64,000 nt of DNA from Streptomyces mangrovi. Its GTDB lineage: Bacteria > Actinomycetota > Actinomycetes > Streptomycetales > Streptomycetaceae. Positions 38,419 to 47,410 of the stretch are shown here, piece after piece. The DNA lies in assembly GCF_900114215.1 (NCBI RefSeq), contig NZ_FOSG01000001.1:124001-188000 (forward strand), written 5' to 3'. The first letter of the stretch is position 1; each line of letters opens with the position of its first letter. The notes beneath the pieces are model-generated. The model did no database searches. It was not told where the DNA came from and worked only from the letters and a program-made list of their open reading frames with translations. A program made the translations under genes and the position numbers.

Positions 38419-39603
38419 TCAACCGTCCCCGTGCGCCGCCGACTTCCGCAGCGCGCGCACCAGGGCCTGGGCGCGCGGGTCGGAGGTGACCGACTTCTGG
38501 AGGGAGTTGGTGACGTAGGCGAAGGCCAGCCCCGTCTCCGGATCGGCGAAGGCCAGCGAGCCGCCGCGGCCGGAGTGGCCGAAGGAGCCGGGGCCCAGCA
38601 TCGGCGAGGACGGCCCGTGGAGCATGTAGCCCAGACCGAAGCGGGTGGCGACCAGCAGGACGCGGTCGGGTCCGGCCGACTCCTCGGTACGCGCCTGGGT
38701 GAGGGTGGCGGGGGCGTACAGGCGGCGGGTGCCGTCGCCGAGGTCGCCGATGAGCGCCGCGTAGAAGCGGGCCAGGGAGCGGGCGGTGGCCACGCCGGCG
38801 GAGGCGGCGAGCTCGGCGGCCCGGTAGGCGGGGGCGTTCTCGTCGGGCTGCGGGTCGATGGCGCCGAAGGCGCGGCGGGTGAGGGAGTGCGGGTCGCGCC
38901 AGGCGTCGGCGACCTCGCGCTTGGGGCGCACCCGCAGCCCGGCGGAGGCGGGCGCGGGCGGGGCCTCCACCTCGGCGATCCGGCCCACCCGGTGCGCCTG
39001 GTCGGCGGGCAGTCCGATCCACAGGTCGAGGCCGAGCGGTGCGGCTATCTCCTCGGCGAACCAGCGGCCCAGGCTCCGCCCGGTGACCCGCCGCACCAGC
39101 TCGCCCAGCAGCCAGCTGTAGGTCTGCGCGTGGTAGCCGTGGGCGGTGCCCGGCTCCCAGACGGGCTCCTGGGCGGCGACGGCGGACGGCCCGGAGACGC
39201 CGTCGAGCGCCTGCTCCGGGGTGAGGGGGGTGTCCAGGGCGGGCAGCCCGGCGCGGTGGGTGAGCAGGTGGCGCACCGGTACGCGCTCCTTGCCCGCCGC
39301 CTTGAACTCCGGCCAGTAGGTGCCCACCGGCGCGTCCAGGTCCAGGCGTCCGCGCTGGTGCAGCAGGTGGAGGACGGCGGCGGCCGGGCCCTTGGTGACC
39401 GAGCGGACGACCTGGGCGGTGCCCTCGGTCCAGGGCTCCCGCCCGCGGGGGTCGGCCAGGCCGCCCCACAGGTCGGCGACCTTGTGCCCGTCCCGGTAGA
39501 CGGCCACGGCCGCGCCCCGGTCGCCGCGCTCGGTCAGGTTGGCGCGGAAGGCGTCGCGGACCGGCTCGTAGCCGTCCGCCACCGTGCCCTGGACGTCCAC
39601 CAC
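38419..39603 (-). CDS. Serine hydrolase of the beta-lactamase (class C / EstB) family
   Basis: The protein is about 394 aa from the GTG at 39603 (a second GTG one codon later is equally possible). The catalytic Ser-x-x-Lys is SVTK near residue 68, the Tyr motif is in HAQTYSW near residue 165, and the third motif is HSGRGG instead of the KTG of lactamases, which fits family VIII esterases. No signal peptide is seen, so it is probably a cytoplasmic esterase or peptidase. Adjacent to an SDR gene on the same strand. Confidence 0.85.
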   Translation of the reverse strand: MVDVQGTVADGYEPVRDAFRANLTERGDRGAAVAVYRDGHKVADLWGGLADPRGREPWTEGTAQVVRSVTKGPAAAVLHLLHQRGRLDLDAPVGTYWPEFKAAGKERVPVRHLLTHRAGLPALDTPLTPEQALDGVSGPSAVAAQEPVWEPGTAHGYHAQTYSWLLGELVRRVTGRSLGRWFAEEIAAPLGLDLWIGLPADQAHRVGRIAEVEAPPAPASAGLRVRPKREVADAWRDPHSLTRRAFGAIDPQPDENAPAYRAAELAASAGVATARSLARFYAALIGDLGDGTRRLYAPATLTQARTEESAGPDRVLLVATRFGLGYMLHGPSSPMLGPGSFGHSGRGGSLAFADPETGLAFAYVTNSLQKSVTSDPRAQALVRALRKSAAHGDG

Positions 39604-39679
39604 TGTCTTCGTGCTCCCGCCGGTCGAAAGGTGATGCGTGTGCCGATGTGTGCACCGATGTGTGCCGTCGTACATGGTG

Positions 39680-40546
39680 CTACGTGTGCGACGGCGACAC
39701 CGACCGGGGGTCGAATCCGAAGGGCAGCTCCAGGCGGTGGGCGCGCATCAGCGCCTCGTCGCACAGCAGGTCCCGGGTGGGGCCGTCGGCGGCGATGACG
39801 CCCTCGCTGAGGACCACCGAGCGGGGGCACAGCTCCAGGGCGTAGGGCAGGTCGTGGGTGACCATGAGCACGGTGACGTCCAGCGACCGCAGGATGTCGG
39901 CCAGTTCGCGCCGGGAGGCGGGGTCGAGGTTGGAGGAGGGCTCGTCCAGGACGAGGATCTCCGGCCGCATGGCCAGCACGGTGGCCACCGCCACCCGGCG
40001 CCGCTGGCCGAAGGAGAGGTGGTGCGGGGGGCGGTCGGCGTACTCCTCCATCCCGACCAGGGCCAGCGCGTCGTGCACCCGGGCCGCCAGTTCGGCGCCG
40101 CGCAGCCCGGCGTTGGCGGGGCCGAAGGCGACGTCCTCGCGGACGGTGGGCATGAACAGCTGGTCGTCGGGGTCCTGGAAGACGATGCCCACGCGGCGGC
40201 GGACCTCGGCCAGGGCGGCCCGGTCCGAGGGGTCCACCCGCAGTCCGGCCACGGTGACGCTTCCCGCGCCGCCGGTGAGGATGCCGTTGAGGTGGAGCAC
40301 GAGGGTGGTCTTGCCGGCGCCGTTGGGCCCGAGCAGCGCGACGCGCTCGCCGCGCGCCACCGTGAGGTCGACGCCGAAGAGGGCCTGGTGGCCGTCGGGG
40401 TAGGCGTAGGCGAGGCCGGAGACCTCCAGGGAGGGGGGCGGGGCGGGGTCGTTTCCCGGTTCGTCTCGCGGTTCGCCTCGCGAGTCGGTTCGCGGCTCGT
40501 TCAGAGGCTCGTTCAGTGGTTCGTCTCGCGGATCGGTTGCCGTCAC
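39680..40546 (-). CDS. cbiO: Energy-coupling factor ABC ATPase of a Ni/Co importer (CbiO/NikO)
   Basis: The ATPase powers the CbiMNQ transmembrane complex. Walker A is GPNGAGKTT (about residues 72-80), the Q-loop is GIVFQDPDDQLF, the signature is LSFGQRRRVAVA and Walker B is LVLDEPSSNLD. The GTG at 40546 overlaps the cbiQ stop as GTGA and gives 288 aa; an ATG 12 bases earlier is also in frame. The first ~40 residues are a low-complexity stretch of NEPLNEP- and RGEPRDEP-like repeats, unusual for this family. Last gene of the cbiMN-cbiQ-cbiO operon. Confidence 0.92.
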   Translation of the reverse strand: MTATDPRDEPLNEPLNEPRTDSRGEPRDEPGNDPAPPPSLEVSGLAYAYPDGHQALFGVDLTVARGERVALLGPNGAGKTTLVLHLNGILTGGAGSVTVAGLRVDPSDRAALAEVRRRVGIVFQDPDDQLFMPTVREDVAFGPANAGLRGAELAARVHDALALVGMEEYADRPPHHLSFGQRRRVAVATVLAMRPEILVLDEPSSNLDPASRRELADILRSLDVTVLMVTHDLPYALELCPRSVVLSEGVIAADGPTRDLLCDEALMRAHRLELPFGFDPRSVSPSHT

Positions 40547-41307
40547 AGCGTCCACCATCCCATCAGGCAGACCGCGAGCGCGGCGAGCGGGAGGGCGGCG
40601 GCAGAGGACCACTGGGTGCGGGTGGCGGCCGTCTCGTCGGCGGTGGGCATGGTGCCGGTGTAGCCGCGGCTGACCATGGCCAGGTGGACGCGCTCGCCGC
40701 GCTCGTAGGCGCGGATGAACAGCGCCCCGGCGGTCTTGGCGAGCACGCTCCACTGCCGCACGCCGCGGGCGGTGAAGCCGCGCGAGACGCGGGCCAGGCG
40801 CATCCGGCGCATCTCGTCGGCGATCACGTCGCCGTAGCGGATCATGAAGGAGGCGATCTGCACCAGCAGCGGCGGCATGCGCAGCCGCTGGAGGCCGAGC
40901 AGGATCTCGCGCAGCTCGGTGGTGGAGGCCAGCAGGACGGAGGCGGCGACGCCGAGGGTGCCCTTGGCCAGGACGTTCCAGGCGCCCCACAGGCCGGACT
41001 CGCTCAGCGACATGCCCAGCGCCTCCACGTGCGGGCCCTGTGCGACGAAGGGCATCAGTACCGCGAAGGCGACGAAGGGCACCTCGATCAGCATGCGCGT
41101 CAGCAGGTGGCGGGCGGGGACGCGGGAGAGCGCGGCGACGGCGGCCAGCAGCAGCGCGTAGGCGCCGAAGGCCCACATCGCCTCGCGCGGGGTGGCGACG
41201 ACGGTGAGGACGAAGGCGAGGACGGCCGCGATCTTGGTGTGGGCGGGGAGGCGGTGCACGGGCGAGTGCCCGTGGCGGTAGAGCCGGTGGGCGTGTCCGG
41301 CGCCCAT
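40543..41307 (-). CDS. cbiQ: Energy-coupling factor transmembrane T-component (CbiQ/NikQ)
   Basis: The protein is 254 aa with about five hydrophobic helices. The two Ala-Arg-Gly coupling motifs that contact the ATPase are visible as RLARVSRGFTARG and HLAMVSRGYTG. It opens MGAGHAHRLYRHGHSPVHRL, with several histidines in a short cytoplasmic leader. The ATG at 41307 follows the cbiMN stop by one base, and its own stop overlaps the cbiO start. It links the substrate-binding unit to the ATPase. Confidence 0.9.
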   Translation of the reverse strand: MGAGHAHRLYRHGHSPVHRLPAHTKIAAVLAFVLTVVATPREAMWAFGAYALLLAAVAALSRVPARHLLTRMLIEVPFVAFAVLMPFVAQGPHVEALGMSLSESGLWGAWNVLAKGTLGVAASVLLASTTELREILLGLQRLRMPPLLVQIASFMIRYGDVIADEMRRMRLARVSRGFTARGVRQWSVLAKTAGALFIRAYERGERVHLAMVSRGYTGTMPTADETAATRTQWSSAAALPLAALAVCLMGWWTL

Positions 41308-41308
41308 C

Positions 41309-42538
41309 TCAGGCGTTCCCTGCGGGGGTGCGGCCGGTGTCGCTCTCCGCCCGGCCGGCGCCGCCGTCCGCGGCCGGTGCGGCGGCTGCTCCGGCGGTGG
41401 CCCTGGCGTTCCTGCGGCGGCTCGCGACGACGAGGACTCCGGTGCCGGCGGCCAGCGTCGTGCCGGCGCCGATGACGCCGGCGAGTCCGCCGGAGAGGCG
41501 CTCGTCGGCGATGGAGGCGATGCCGTAGTCGGCGAGCGGGGAGCCGGCCAGGCCGTGCTCCTCCTCCTCGGTGGAGATGCCGTACTCGCCGGCGACCCTC
41601 TCCAGGCCGTCGGGGGCACCGGAGGCGTAGAAGCTGACGACGCCGGCGCACAGGAGGGTGGCGGCCAGTCCGCCCGCCCAGACCTTCCGGGCGGAGGCGG
41701 GGCGGGTGGCGGGCGCGGGGGCCTCGGCGGGCCCGTCGGTGCCGGATGTGGTGCCGGATGTGGTGGTGGAGGTGGTGGTGGAGGTGGTGGTGGAGGTGGT
41801 GGCGGCCTGCGGGACGGGGCCCGCACCGGGGGTGGCGACCGGGCCGCTGCGCAGGACGAGGGGGCGGGCGAGTCCGCGGGCGGCGTACACCAGGTCCGGG
41901 CGGACGGCCAGGACGGCGCCGACGGTGGCGGTGGTGATCAGCGCCTCGCCGACGCCGATCAGGGTGTGGACGCCGAGCATCGCGGTGAGGACCTTGCCCA
42001 GGGGGACCTCGGCGGTGCCGCCGAGCGCGTACAGGCCGGTGAAGACGGCGGCGGCGGCCGGTACGGAGAGCAGCGCGGAGACGAAGGCGGCGGCGGTGAC
42101 CGAGCCGCGGCGGCGCGGCAGGACCCGTACCAGGGCGCGGAAGACGGCGTAGGAGGCGACGACGGTGACGACGCCGATCAGGGTGATGTTGGTGCCCAGC
42201 GCGGTGAGGCCGCCGTCGGCGAAGAGCAGGGCCTGCATCAGCAGGACGACGGAGAGGGCGAGCACCCCGGTGTAGGGGCCGACGAGTATCGCCGCCAGCG
42301 CCCCGCCCATCAGATGGCCGCTGGTGCCCGCGCCCACGGGGAAGTTGAGCATCTGCACGGCGAAGACGAAGGCCGCCACGAGACCGGCCAGCGGCGCGGT
42401 GCGCTCCGCTCCGTGGTGGGCGGCGGCACCCGCCAGCTCGCGGCGGGCGCCGCGCAGGCTGACCGCGACGGCGGCCGCGGCGACGGCGCCGGTGGCCACC
42501 GAGACCGGGGCGTTGAGAAATCCGTCGGGCACGTGCAT
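41309..42538 (-). CDS. cbiM: Fused CbiM-CbiN (NikMN) substrate-specific component
   Basis: The protein is 409 aa. Residues 1-225 are the CbiM/NikM unit: the invariant start MHVPDGFL, whose N-terminal amine and His2 bind the metal, then helices with NFPVGAGTSGHLMGG and GGLTALGTNI. A Thr/Ser/Gly stretch (about residues 243-265) links to a CbiN-like part with two helices and the PDGLERVAGEYG motif typical of the PDGLE domain. The fusion is common in actinobacteria. Cobalt and nickel versions cannot be separated by eye, but the Nur-like box upstream favours nickel. GGAG lies eight bases before the ATG. Confidence 0.9.
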   Translation of the reverse strand: MHVPDGFLNAPVSVATGAVAAAAVAVSLRGARRELAGAAAHHGAERTAPLAGLVAAFVFAVQMLNFPVGAGTSGHLMGGALAAILVGPYTGVLALSVVLLMQALLFADGGLTALGTNITLIGVVTVVASYAVFRALVRVLPRRRGSVTAAAFVSALLSVPAAAAVFTGLYALGGTAEVPLGKVLTAMLGVHTLIGVGEALITTATVGAVLAVRPDLVYAARGLARPLVLRSGPVATPGAGPVPQAATTSTTTSTTTSTTTSGTTSGTDGPAEAPAPATRPASARKVWAGGLAATLLCAGVVSFYASGAPDGLERVAGEYGISTEEEEHGLAGSPLADYGIASIADERLSGGLAGVIGAGTTLAAGTGVLVVASRRRNARATAGAAAAPAADGGAGRAESDTGRTPAGNA

Positions 42539-42925
42539 GGCAGGACTCCGCTTCTCGGGCTTCCACCGCCGGCCGCGGCCCCGCCGCACCGCGGCCGGCG
42601 GGTGCGGAGAGCCGGGGCGGCTCTACACCTCGATGGTAAGGAGTAGTTGCAACCTCTTCGCAAGAGCGCCCTTGTCGCCACTGAACGGGCCCGAGGGGTG
42701 CGACGGACGGGTGTCACGCAGGGCGACAGGCGGGAGGACCCAGCGTTTCCACCCCGTCCGGTTGCCGGTGGATCGGGATACTTGCCCGGTCCGGGGGAAG
42801 ACGACATCAATGTCGGATCTTCACCAAACTGTTGCGGAACTCACATCGATTACCTGCGGTATGCCGTCATGAAAACGCTCTGACGGGGTCGTAGGAGAAA
42901 AGGCCCCCGGAAAAGGAGCAACCCC
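42539..42925. other. Divergent intergenic region between cbiMN and ssgE
   Basis: This 387-bp region has no gene. Near cbiMN it contains the Nur-like dyad at 42647-42663 overlapping a probable promoter (on the minus strand TTGCGA at 42663-42658, then TACCAT about 19 bp later). Near ssgE the G+C drops, and GGAAAAGGAG just before 42926 is the ssgE ribosome-binding site. I looked for a cobalamin riboswitch and did not find its conserved boxes. Confidence 0.6.
42647..42663. promoter_or_regulatory. Putative Nur (nickel-uptake regulator) box
   Basis: TTGCAA (42647-42652), five bases, then TCGCAA (42658-42663) matches the Streptomyces Nur consensus TTGCAA-N5-TTGCAA with a single mismatch. It lies about 110 bp upstream of cbiMN and overlaps its likely promoter. 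Nur is the Fur-family nickel sensor of S. coelicolor that represses nickel transport and sodF. Confidence 0.6.
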
Positions 42926-43342
42926 ATGCGCGCAGTCGTCGACCACAGCGTCCAGGCACGTCTGATCACCGTCCCCTCGGTCACCCGCGAGGTGACCGTC
43001 GGGCTGCGCTACGACCGCCACGATCCCTTCGCCGTCAGTCTGGTCTTCCCACCCGACGTCTCCCTGGACGGGCAGGAGGTCGCCTGGGTGTTCTCCCGCG
43101 AACTGCTGGAGGATGGGCTGCGGGCCGCGGTGGGCCTCGGTGACGTGCACATCCGGCCTTCCGGCCCCGAGCGGCCCGAGCGGACGGTCATCGAACTGCG
43201 CGCTCCCGAGGGGGTCGCGGTGATCGAGTTCGACACCACCGGTCTGCTGCGCTTCCTGCACGGCACGTACGGCGTGGTGCCGGGCGGCTCCGAACACCTG
43301 GAGCTGGACCTGGACCGCGGGCTGACCTCCCTGCTGGGCTGA
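42926..43342 (+). CDS. ssgE: SsgA-like sporulation protein SsgE
   Basis: The protein is 138 aa and has the SALP family pattern throughout: VQARLITVPSVTREVTVGLRY, DPFAVSLVFPPDV, EVAWVFSRELL, VIEFDTTGLLRFLHGTYGVVP. SALPs steer peptidoglycan synthesis during sporulation-specific division. Of the seven S. coelicolor SALPs, SsgE lies next to pmt/rpfB-region genes and a Cbi transporter, as here, and is linked to spore maturation and autolytic separation. The symbol is given on family plus neighbourhood. A strong AAAAGGAG ribosome-binding site precedes the ATG. Confidence 0.8.
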   Translation: MRAVVDHSVQARLITVPSVTREVTVGLRYDRHDPFAVSLVFPPDVSLDGQEVAWVFSRELLEDGLRAAVGLGDVHIRPSGPERPERTVIELRAPEGVAVIEFDTTGLLRFLHGTYGVVPGGSEHLELDLDRGLTSLLG

Positions 43343-43711
43343 GGCGGCGGCCGCGCGTCCGGCGCTTCGGCAAGCAGGCGCCGGGAGACGGCCGGAACCA
43401 ACACCGACAGGACCCCTCAGTAACAGCACGAACAGCACGCCCCACGCAGGAACAGCACTAACAGCACGAACAGCACGGCCCCGCGCAGGACCGCACAGAG
43501 CCGGGCAGCAGCCGCGCAGGCGCCGGAGGCCCCGAAAGCCCCGGAAGCCCCCTCCGGAGAAGACCGGAAGACACCCCCGCGGACGCGGCAGGCCCCGGGC
43601 CGCCCGCCCGCTCACACGCCCGCCGGTCCCCGCCGGTGAGACCCGGATCGCCGACCGCCGCGCCGCTCCCAGGAGTTGCCGCCCGCCGCCCGGCTGCCGA
43701 CCATGGGAGGG
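43343..43711. other. Intergenic region between ssgE and the tricorn gene
   Basis: About 369 bp without a credible gene. Its centre holds the AACAGCACG repeats listed separately, and then a CCCCGAAAGCCCCGGAAGCC stretch of short imperfect repeats. Any promoter for the following gene is not obvious. Confidence 0.5.
43422..43477 (+). repeat. Five AACAGCACG-type 9-bp repeats in two blocks
   Basis: AACAGCACG occurs at 43422, 43431, 43460 and 43469, and AACAGCACT at 43451. Each pair is followed by a GC-rich CCCC-x-CGCAGGA segment, so a larger ~38-bp unit is duplicated. No coding function is likely. Confidence 0.85.
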
Positions 43712-46700
43712 ATGACCGCGACCTCCGGATCCCCAGGCACCTCCGTTCCCCCCTCCCCGGACCCCTCCGGGGCGTACCTCAGGTTTCCGCACCTCCACGG
43801 CGAACTGCTCTGCTTCACCGCCGAGGACGACCTGTGGATCGCCCCGCTCGCGCCCGGGGCCGCCCGGCCGCCGCGCGCCTGGCGCCTGACGGTGGACCGC
43901 ACCCGCCTCGGGCACCCGCGCTTCTCCCCCGACGGCCGCCACATCGCGTACACGAACTGGCGCAGCCTGGACCCCGAGGTGCACCTGACGCCGGTGGACG
44001 GCGGGCCGTCGCGGCAGCTGACGTACTGGGGCGCGGTGGACACCCAGGTCCGCGGCTGGACGCCCGAGGGGGACATCCTGGCCGTGGCCTCGCACGGCCA
44101 GCCGTTCTCGCACTTCGCCTGGGCCTACCGGCTGCCGACCGGCGGCGGTCCGGGCGAGAAGCTGCCCTGGGGCCCGGTGTCGGACCTCGCCGTCGCCGAC
44201 CTGGCGGGAAAGCGGCGCACCCTGCTGCTGACCGGCACCCCGCCGCACGAACCGGCCTCCTGGAAGCGCTACCGCGGCGGCGCGATGGGGCGGCTGTGGC
44301 TGGAGGGCGAGCGCCTGGTGCCCGAGCTGTACGGGCATCTGGACTGCCCCATGATCGTCGGCGGCCGGATCGCGTTCCTCTCCGACCACGAGGGGGTGGG
44401 CAACCTCTACTCCTGCCTGCCCGACGGCACCGGTCTGCGCCGCCACACCGACCACGCCGACTTCTACGCACGCCACGCCTCCACCGACGGCGAGCGCGTG
44501 GTGTACCAGTGCGCGGGCGAGCTGTGGCTGGTGGACGACTTCTCGCCGCACGCGAAGCCGCGCCGGCTGCCGGTGCGGCTGGCGGGGCCGCGCGCAGGGC
44601 GCCGCGTCTACCAGGTGTCGGCCGCGGGCCATGTGAACTCCCTGGCCGTGGACACCACCGGGCGCGCCAGCGCGGTGGGGGTGCGCGGCAGCCTGTACTG
44701 GCTCACCCACCGCGACGGCCCGGCGCGGGTGATCGCCGACACCCCGGGTGTGCGGGTGCGGCTGCCGGAGATGCTCGGTTCCACCGGCCGGATCGCCTAC
44801 GTCACCGACGCCGAGGGCGAGGACGCGGTGGAGATCGCCGACCTGCCGCGGGCCACCGGCGCCCGCGAGCCGGTGCGGCTGGCCGCGGGGCGGCTGGGGC
44901 GGGTGCACGAGCTGATCGCCTCCCCGGACGGCGCCACCCTGGCCGTCGCCTCGCACGACGGGCGGCTGCTGCTGGTGGACGCCGGGGACGGAAGCGGGGG
45001 CGGGGACGGGGACGGGGAGGCCACCGGAACCTCCGGGACCTCCGAAGCCGCCGGTGTCGCCGAACTGGTCCGCTCCGTCAACGGCTCCGTCCGCCACCTC
45101 GCCTTCTCCCCCGACTCCCAGTGGCTGGCCTGGGCCCATCCCGGCACCGACGGCGCGCTCACCCGCATCCGGATCGCCCGGCTGTCCGACCGCACCGTCC
45201 TGGACGTCACCGAGGGCCGCTTCGAGGACGAACAGCCCGTCTTCACCCGTGACGGCCGCTACCTCGCCTTCCTGTCCTGGCGCGGCTTCGACCCGGTATA
45301 CGACGTACACACCGGCGACCTGTCCTTCCCGCTGGGCTGCCGCCCGTATCTGGTGCCGCTGTCGTCGGCCACTCCCTCGCCGTTCGCCCTCTCCCCCGAA
45401 GGCCGCCCGGCGGCCGGCGGTCTGGACCCGGACGCCCTCGGCGAGGCGGCCGGGGAGGAGGGGACGGTGCTGGTGGAGGCCGAGGGGCTGGCCAGCCGCG
45501 TCACGCCCTTCCCCGTGGCGGCCTCGAAGTACTCCTCGCTCCATCCGGTCGGCGGCGGCGGGCTGGTCTGGCTGCGCTGGCCGATCTCCGGGGCGCTGGG
45601 CGAGACCTTCGCCAACCCGGCCGACACCTCCGGCCGCCCCACCCTGGAGCACTTCGACCTGGTCAAGGCCAAGCGCACCGAGCTGACCGGCGACATCGAC
45701 TGGTTCGCGGTCAGCGGCGACGGTACCCGCCTGGTGATCAACGACGAGGGCGACCTGCGGGCCGTCCCGGCCACCGAGTCCTCCGACGGCGACTCCACGA
45801 CCCACCTCGACCTGCGCCGCATCCTGCACGACGCCGATCCGCGCGCCGAGTGGCGGCAGGCGTTCGACGAGGCGGGCCGGATCATGCGCTCGTACTTCTG
45901 GGACCCGGGCATGTCCGGCGTGGACTGGGACGCGATCCTGGACCAGTACCGCCCGCTGGTCGAACGGGTCGCCTCGCCGGACGAGTTCGCCGACCTGCTG
46001 CGCGAGACGGTGGGCGAGCTGGGCACCTCCCACGCGTACGTCTCGCCGGCCCGGCGCAACGAGGGACCGGCCCACTACCAGCGGCCGATCGGGCTGCTGG
46101 GCGCCGACTTCACCCGCGACGGGGAGGGCCGCTGGCGGGTGGAGCGCATCCTGCCGGGCGACTCCTCCGACTCCCGGGCCCGCTCCCCGCTGGCCGGCTC
46201 CGGCATCCGCGAGGGGGCGGTGCTCACCCACGTCGACGGACGCCCGGTGGACCCGGACGCCGGCCCGTTCCCGCTGCTGGCCGCGGCCGGCGGCACCACC
46301 GTCGAGCTGGCCTTCCTCACCCCCGACCCCGGCGACGGCCCGGACGCCGCCCCGCGGCGTCCCCGCCGCGTCGCCGCCGTCCCCCTCATCGACGAGCGCC
46401 CGCTGCGCTACCAGGACTGGGTGAGCCGGCGGCGCGCGGTGGTGCGCAGGCTCAGCGGCGGCCGGTGCGGCTATCTGCACATCCCGGACATGGGCGGCTC
46501 CGGCTGGGCGCAGTTCAACCGCGACCTGCGCATGGAGGTCTCCCGGCCCGCGCTGATCGTGGACGTGCGCGGCAACGCGGGCGGCCACATCAGCGAACTG
46601 GTCGTCGAGGCGCTGACCCGCACCATCCTCGGCTGGGACCTGGTGCGCCACTCCCAGCCGGTCAGCTACGCCTCCAACGCCCCGCGCGGCCCGATAGTGG

Positions 46701-47089
46701 CCCTGGCCGACGAGGCCACCTCCTCCGACGGCGACATGATCACCGCCGCGTTCCGGCTGCTGGGCATCGGCCCGGTGGTCGGCGCCCGCACCTGGGGCGG
46801 GGTGGTCGGCATGACCGGGCGCCACCGGCTCGGTGACGGCACGGTCATCACCGTGCCGATGAACGCGGCGTGGTTCGACGAGTACAAGTGGTCGGTGGAG
46901 AACCACGGCGTGGAGCCCGACATCGAGGTGCTGCGCACCCCGACGGACTGGGCCGAGGACCACCACCCGATGCTGGAGACGGCCGTGCGCACCGCGCTGG
47001 ACCTGCTGGAGCGCCATCCGGCCGCCGCCCCGCCCGGCTACGACGACGTCCCCGACCGCAGCCGCCCCCCGCTGCCGCCGCGGCCGTGA
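43712..47089 (+). CDS. Tricorn protease homologue (S41 family)
   Basis: Tricorn is a large cytosolic peptidase that degrades proteasome products to short peptides. The protein is about 1125 aa: an N-terminal six- and seven-bladed propeller region (about 20-700) with repeated FSPDGRHIAY-type blades, a C1/PDZ-containing catalytic half, and the S41 core. The catalytic His lies in ELGTSHAYV (about residue 773), the nucleophile Ser in TSSDGDMI (about 1003) and the supporting Glu in SVENHGVEPDIE. A Gly/Asp-rich insertion (about 430-450) interrupts one blade. The ATG at 43712 abuts GGGAGGG, so an in-frame ATG at 43703 is an alternative. Streptomyces has proteasomes, which fits a tricorn role. Confidence 0.9.
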   Translation: MTATSGSPGTSVPPSPDPSGAYLRFPHLHGELLCFTAEDDLWIAPLAPGAARPPRAWRLTVDRTRLGHPRFSPDGRHIAYTNWRSLDPEVHLTPVDGGPSRQLTYWGAVDTQVRGWTPEGDILAVASHGQPFSHFAWAYRLPTGGGPGEKLPWGPVSDLAVADLAGKRRTLLLTGTPPHEPASWKRYRGGAMGRLWLEGERLVPELYGHLDCPMIVGGRIAFLSDHEGVGNLYSCLPDGTGLRRHTDHADFYARHASTDGERVVYQCAGELWLVDDFSPHAKPRRLPVRLAGPRAGRRVYQVSAAGHVNSLAVDTTGRASAVGVRGSLYWLTHRDGPARVIADTPGVRVRLPEMLGSTGRIAYVTDAEGEDAVEIADLPRATGAREPVRLAAGRLGRVHELIASPDGATLAVASHDGRLLLVDAGDGSGGGDGDGEATGTSGTSEAAGVAELVRSVNGSVRHLAFSPDSQWLAWAHPGTDGALTRIRIARLSDRTVLDVTEGRFEDEQPVFTRDGRYLAFLSWRGFDPVYDVHTGDLSFPLGCRPYLVPLSSATPSPFALSPEGRPAAGGLDPDALGEAAGEEGTVLVEAEGLASRVTPFPVAASKYSSLHPVGGGGLVWLRWPISGALGETFANPADTSGRPTLEHFDLVKAKRTELTGDIDWFAVSGDGTRLVINDEGDLRAVPATESSDGDSTTHLDLRRILHDADPRAEWRQAFDEAGRIMRSYFWDPGMSGVDWDAILDQYRPLVERVASPDEFADLLRETVGELGTSHAYVSPARRNEGPAHYQRPIGLLGADFTRDGEGRWRVERILPGDSSDSRARSPLAGSGIREGAVLTHVDGRPVDPDAGPFPLLAAAGGTTVELAFLTPDPGDGPDAAPRRPRRVAAVPLIDERPLRYQDWVSRRRAVVRRLSGGRCGYLHIPDMGGSGWAQFNRDLRMEVSRPALIVDVRGNAGGHISELVVEALTRTILGWDLVRHSQPVSYASNAPRGPIVALADEATSSDGDMITAAFRLLGIGPVVGARTWGGVVGMTGRHRLGDGTVITVPMNAAWFDEYKWSVENHGVEPDIEVLRTPTDWAEDHHPMLETAVRTALDLLERHPAAAPPGYDDVPDRSRPPLPPRP

Positions 47090-47167
47090 ACCGCCCGGTG
47101 TGCGGGGTCCGCGCGGCCGTGCCAGCCTGGTGGTGACCGACCGTTTCGACGAGTTCCGGGAGCGCGT

Positions 47168-47386
47168 ATGGGCAAGCCGGACAAGCACTCGGACGACTCC
47201 GGGAGGCCCGGGGAGGCCCGGGGGACCCGGGAGGCCGGGGGCGGGCGCCGGGCCGTACGGGGCGCCTCCCGCGAGGGCGGCGCCCCTCCCCCGTGGCGCA
47301 CGGGCCGCGACCGCGAACAGGACGCCTGGCAGCCGGCTCCGGACAGCCGTGCGGAGCGCGGCGGGGAGGACGGGCCGGGCGCGTAG
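47168..47386 (+). CDS. Small hydrophilic protein of unknown function
   Basis: The frame codes for 72 aa, rich in G, R, E, D and P with no hydrophobic segment. GGGAG lies five bases before the ATG, and the codon bias is normal. It may be a genuine small disordered protein conserved in Streptomyces, or an accidental open frame in a GC-rich gap. No known motif. Confidence 0.45.
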   Translation: MGKPDKHSDDSGRPGEARGTREAGGGRRAVRGASREGGAPPPWRTGRDREQDAWQPAPDSRAERGGEDGPGA

Positions 47387-47410
47387 CGCCGGGCGGCTGC
47401 TGCCGGGCGC

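Noticed and set aside
42539..42925. Cobalamin riboswitch upstream of cbiMN
   Set aside because: I searched both strands for the B12 box and the GAA-x-CCGGTG-type core and found neither; the Nur-like dyad explains control better.
43422..43477. CRISPR-like array
   Set aside because: The 9-bp repeats are too short, partly contiguous, and have no regular unique spacers or cas genes nearby.
42821..47188. 1455-codon minus-strand frame opposite ssgE and the tricorn gene
   Set aside because: It is antisense to two well-supported genes and has low-complexity composition with no domain.
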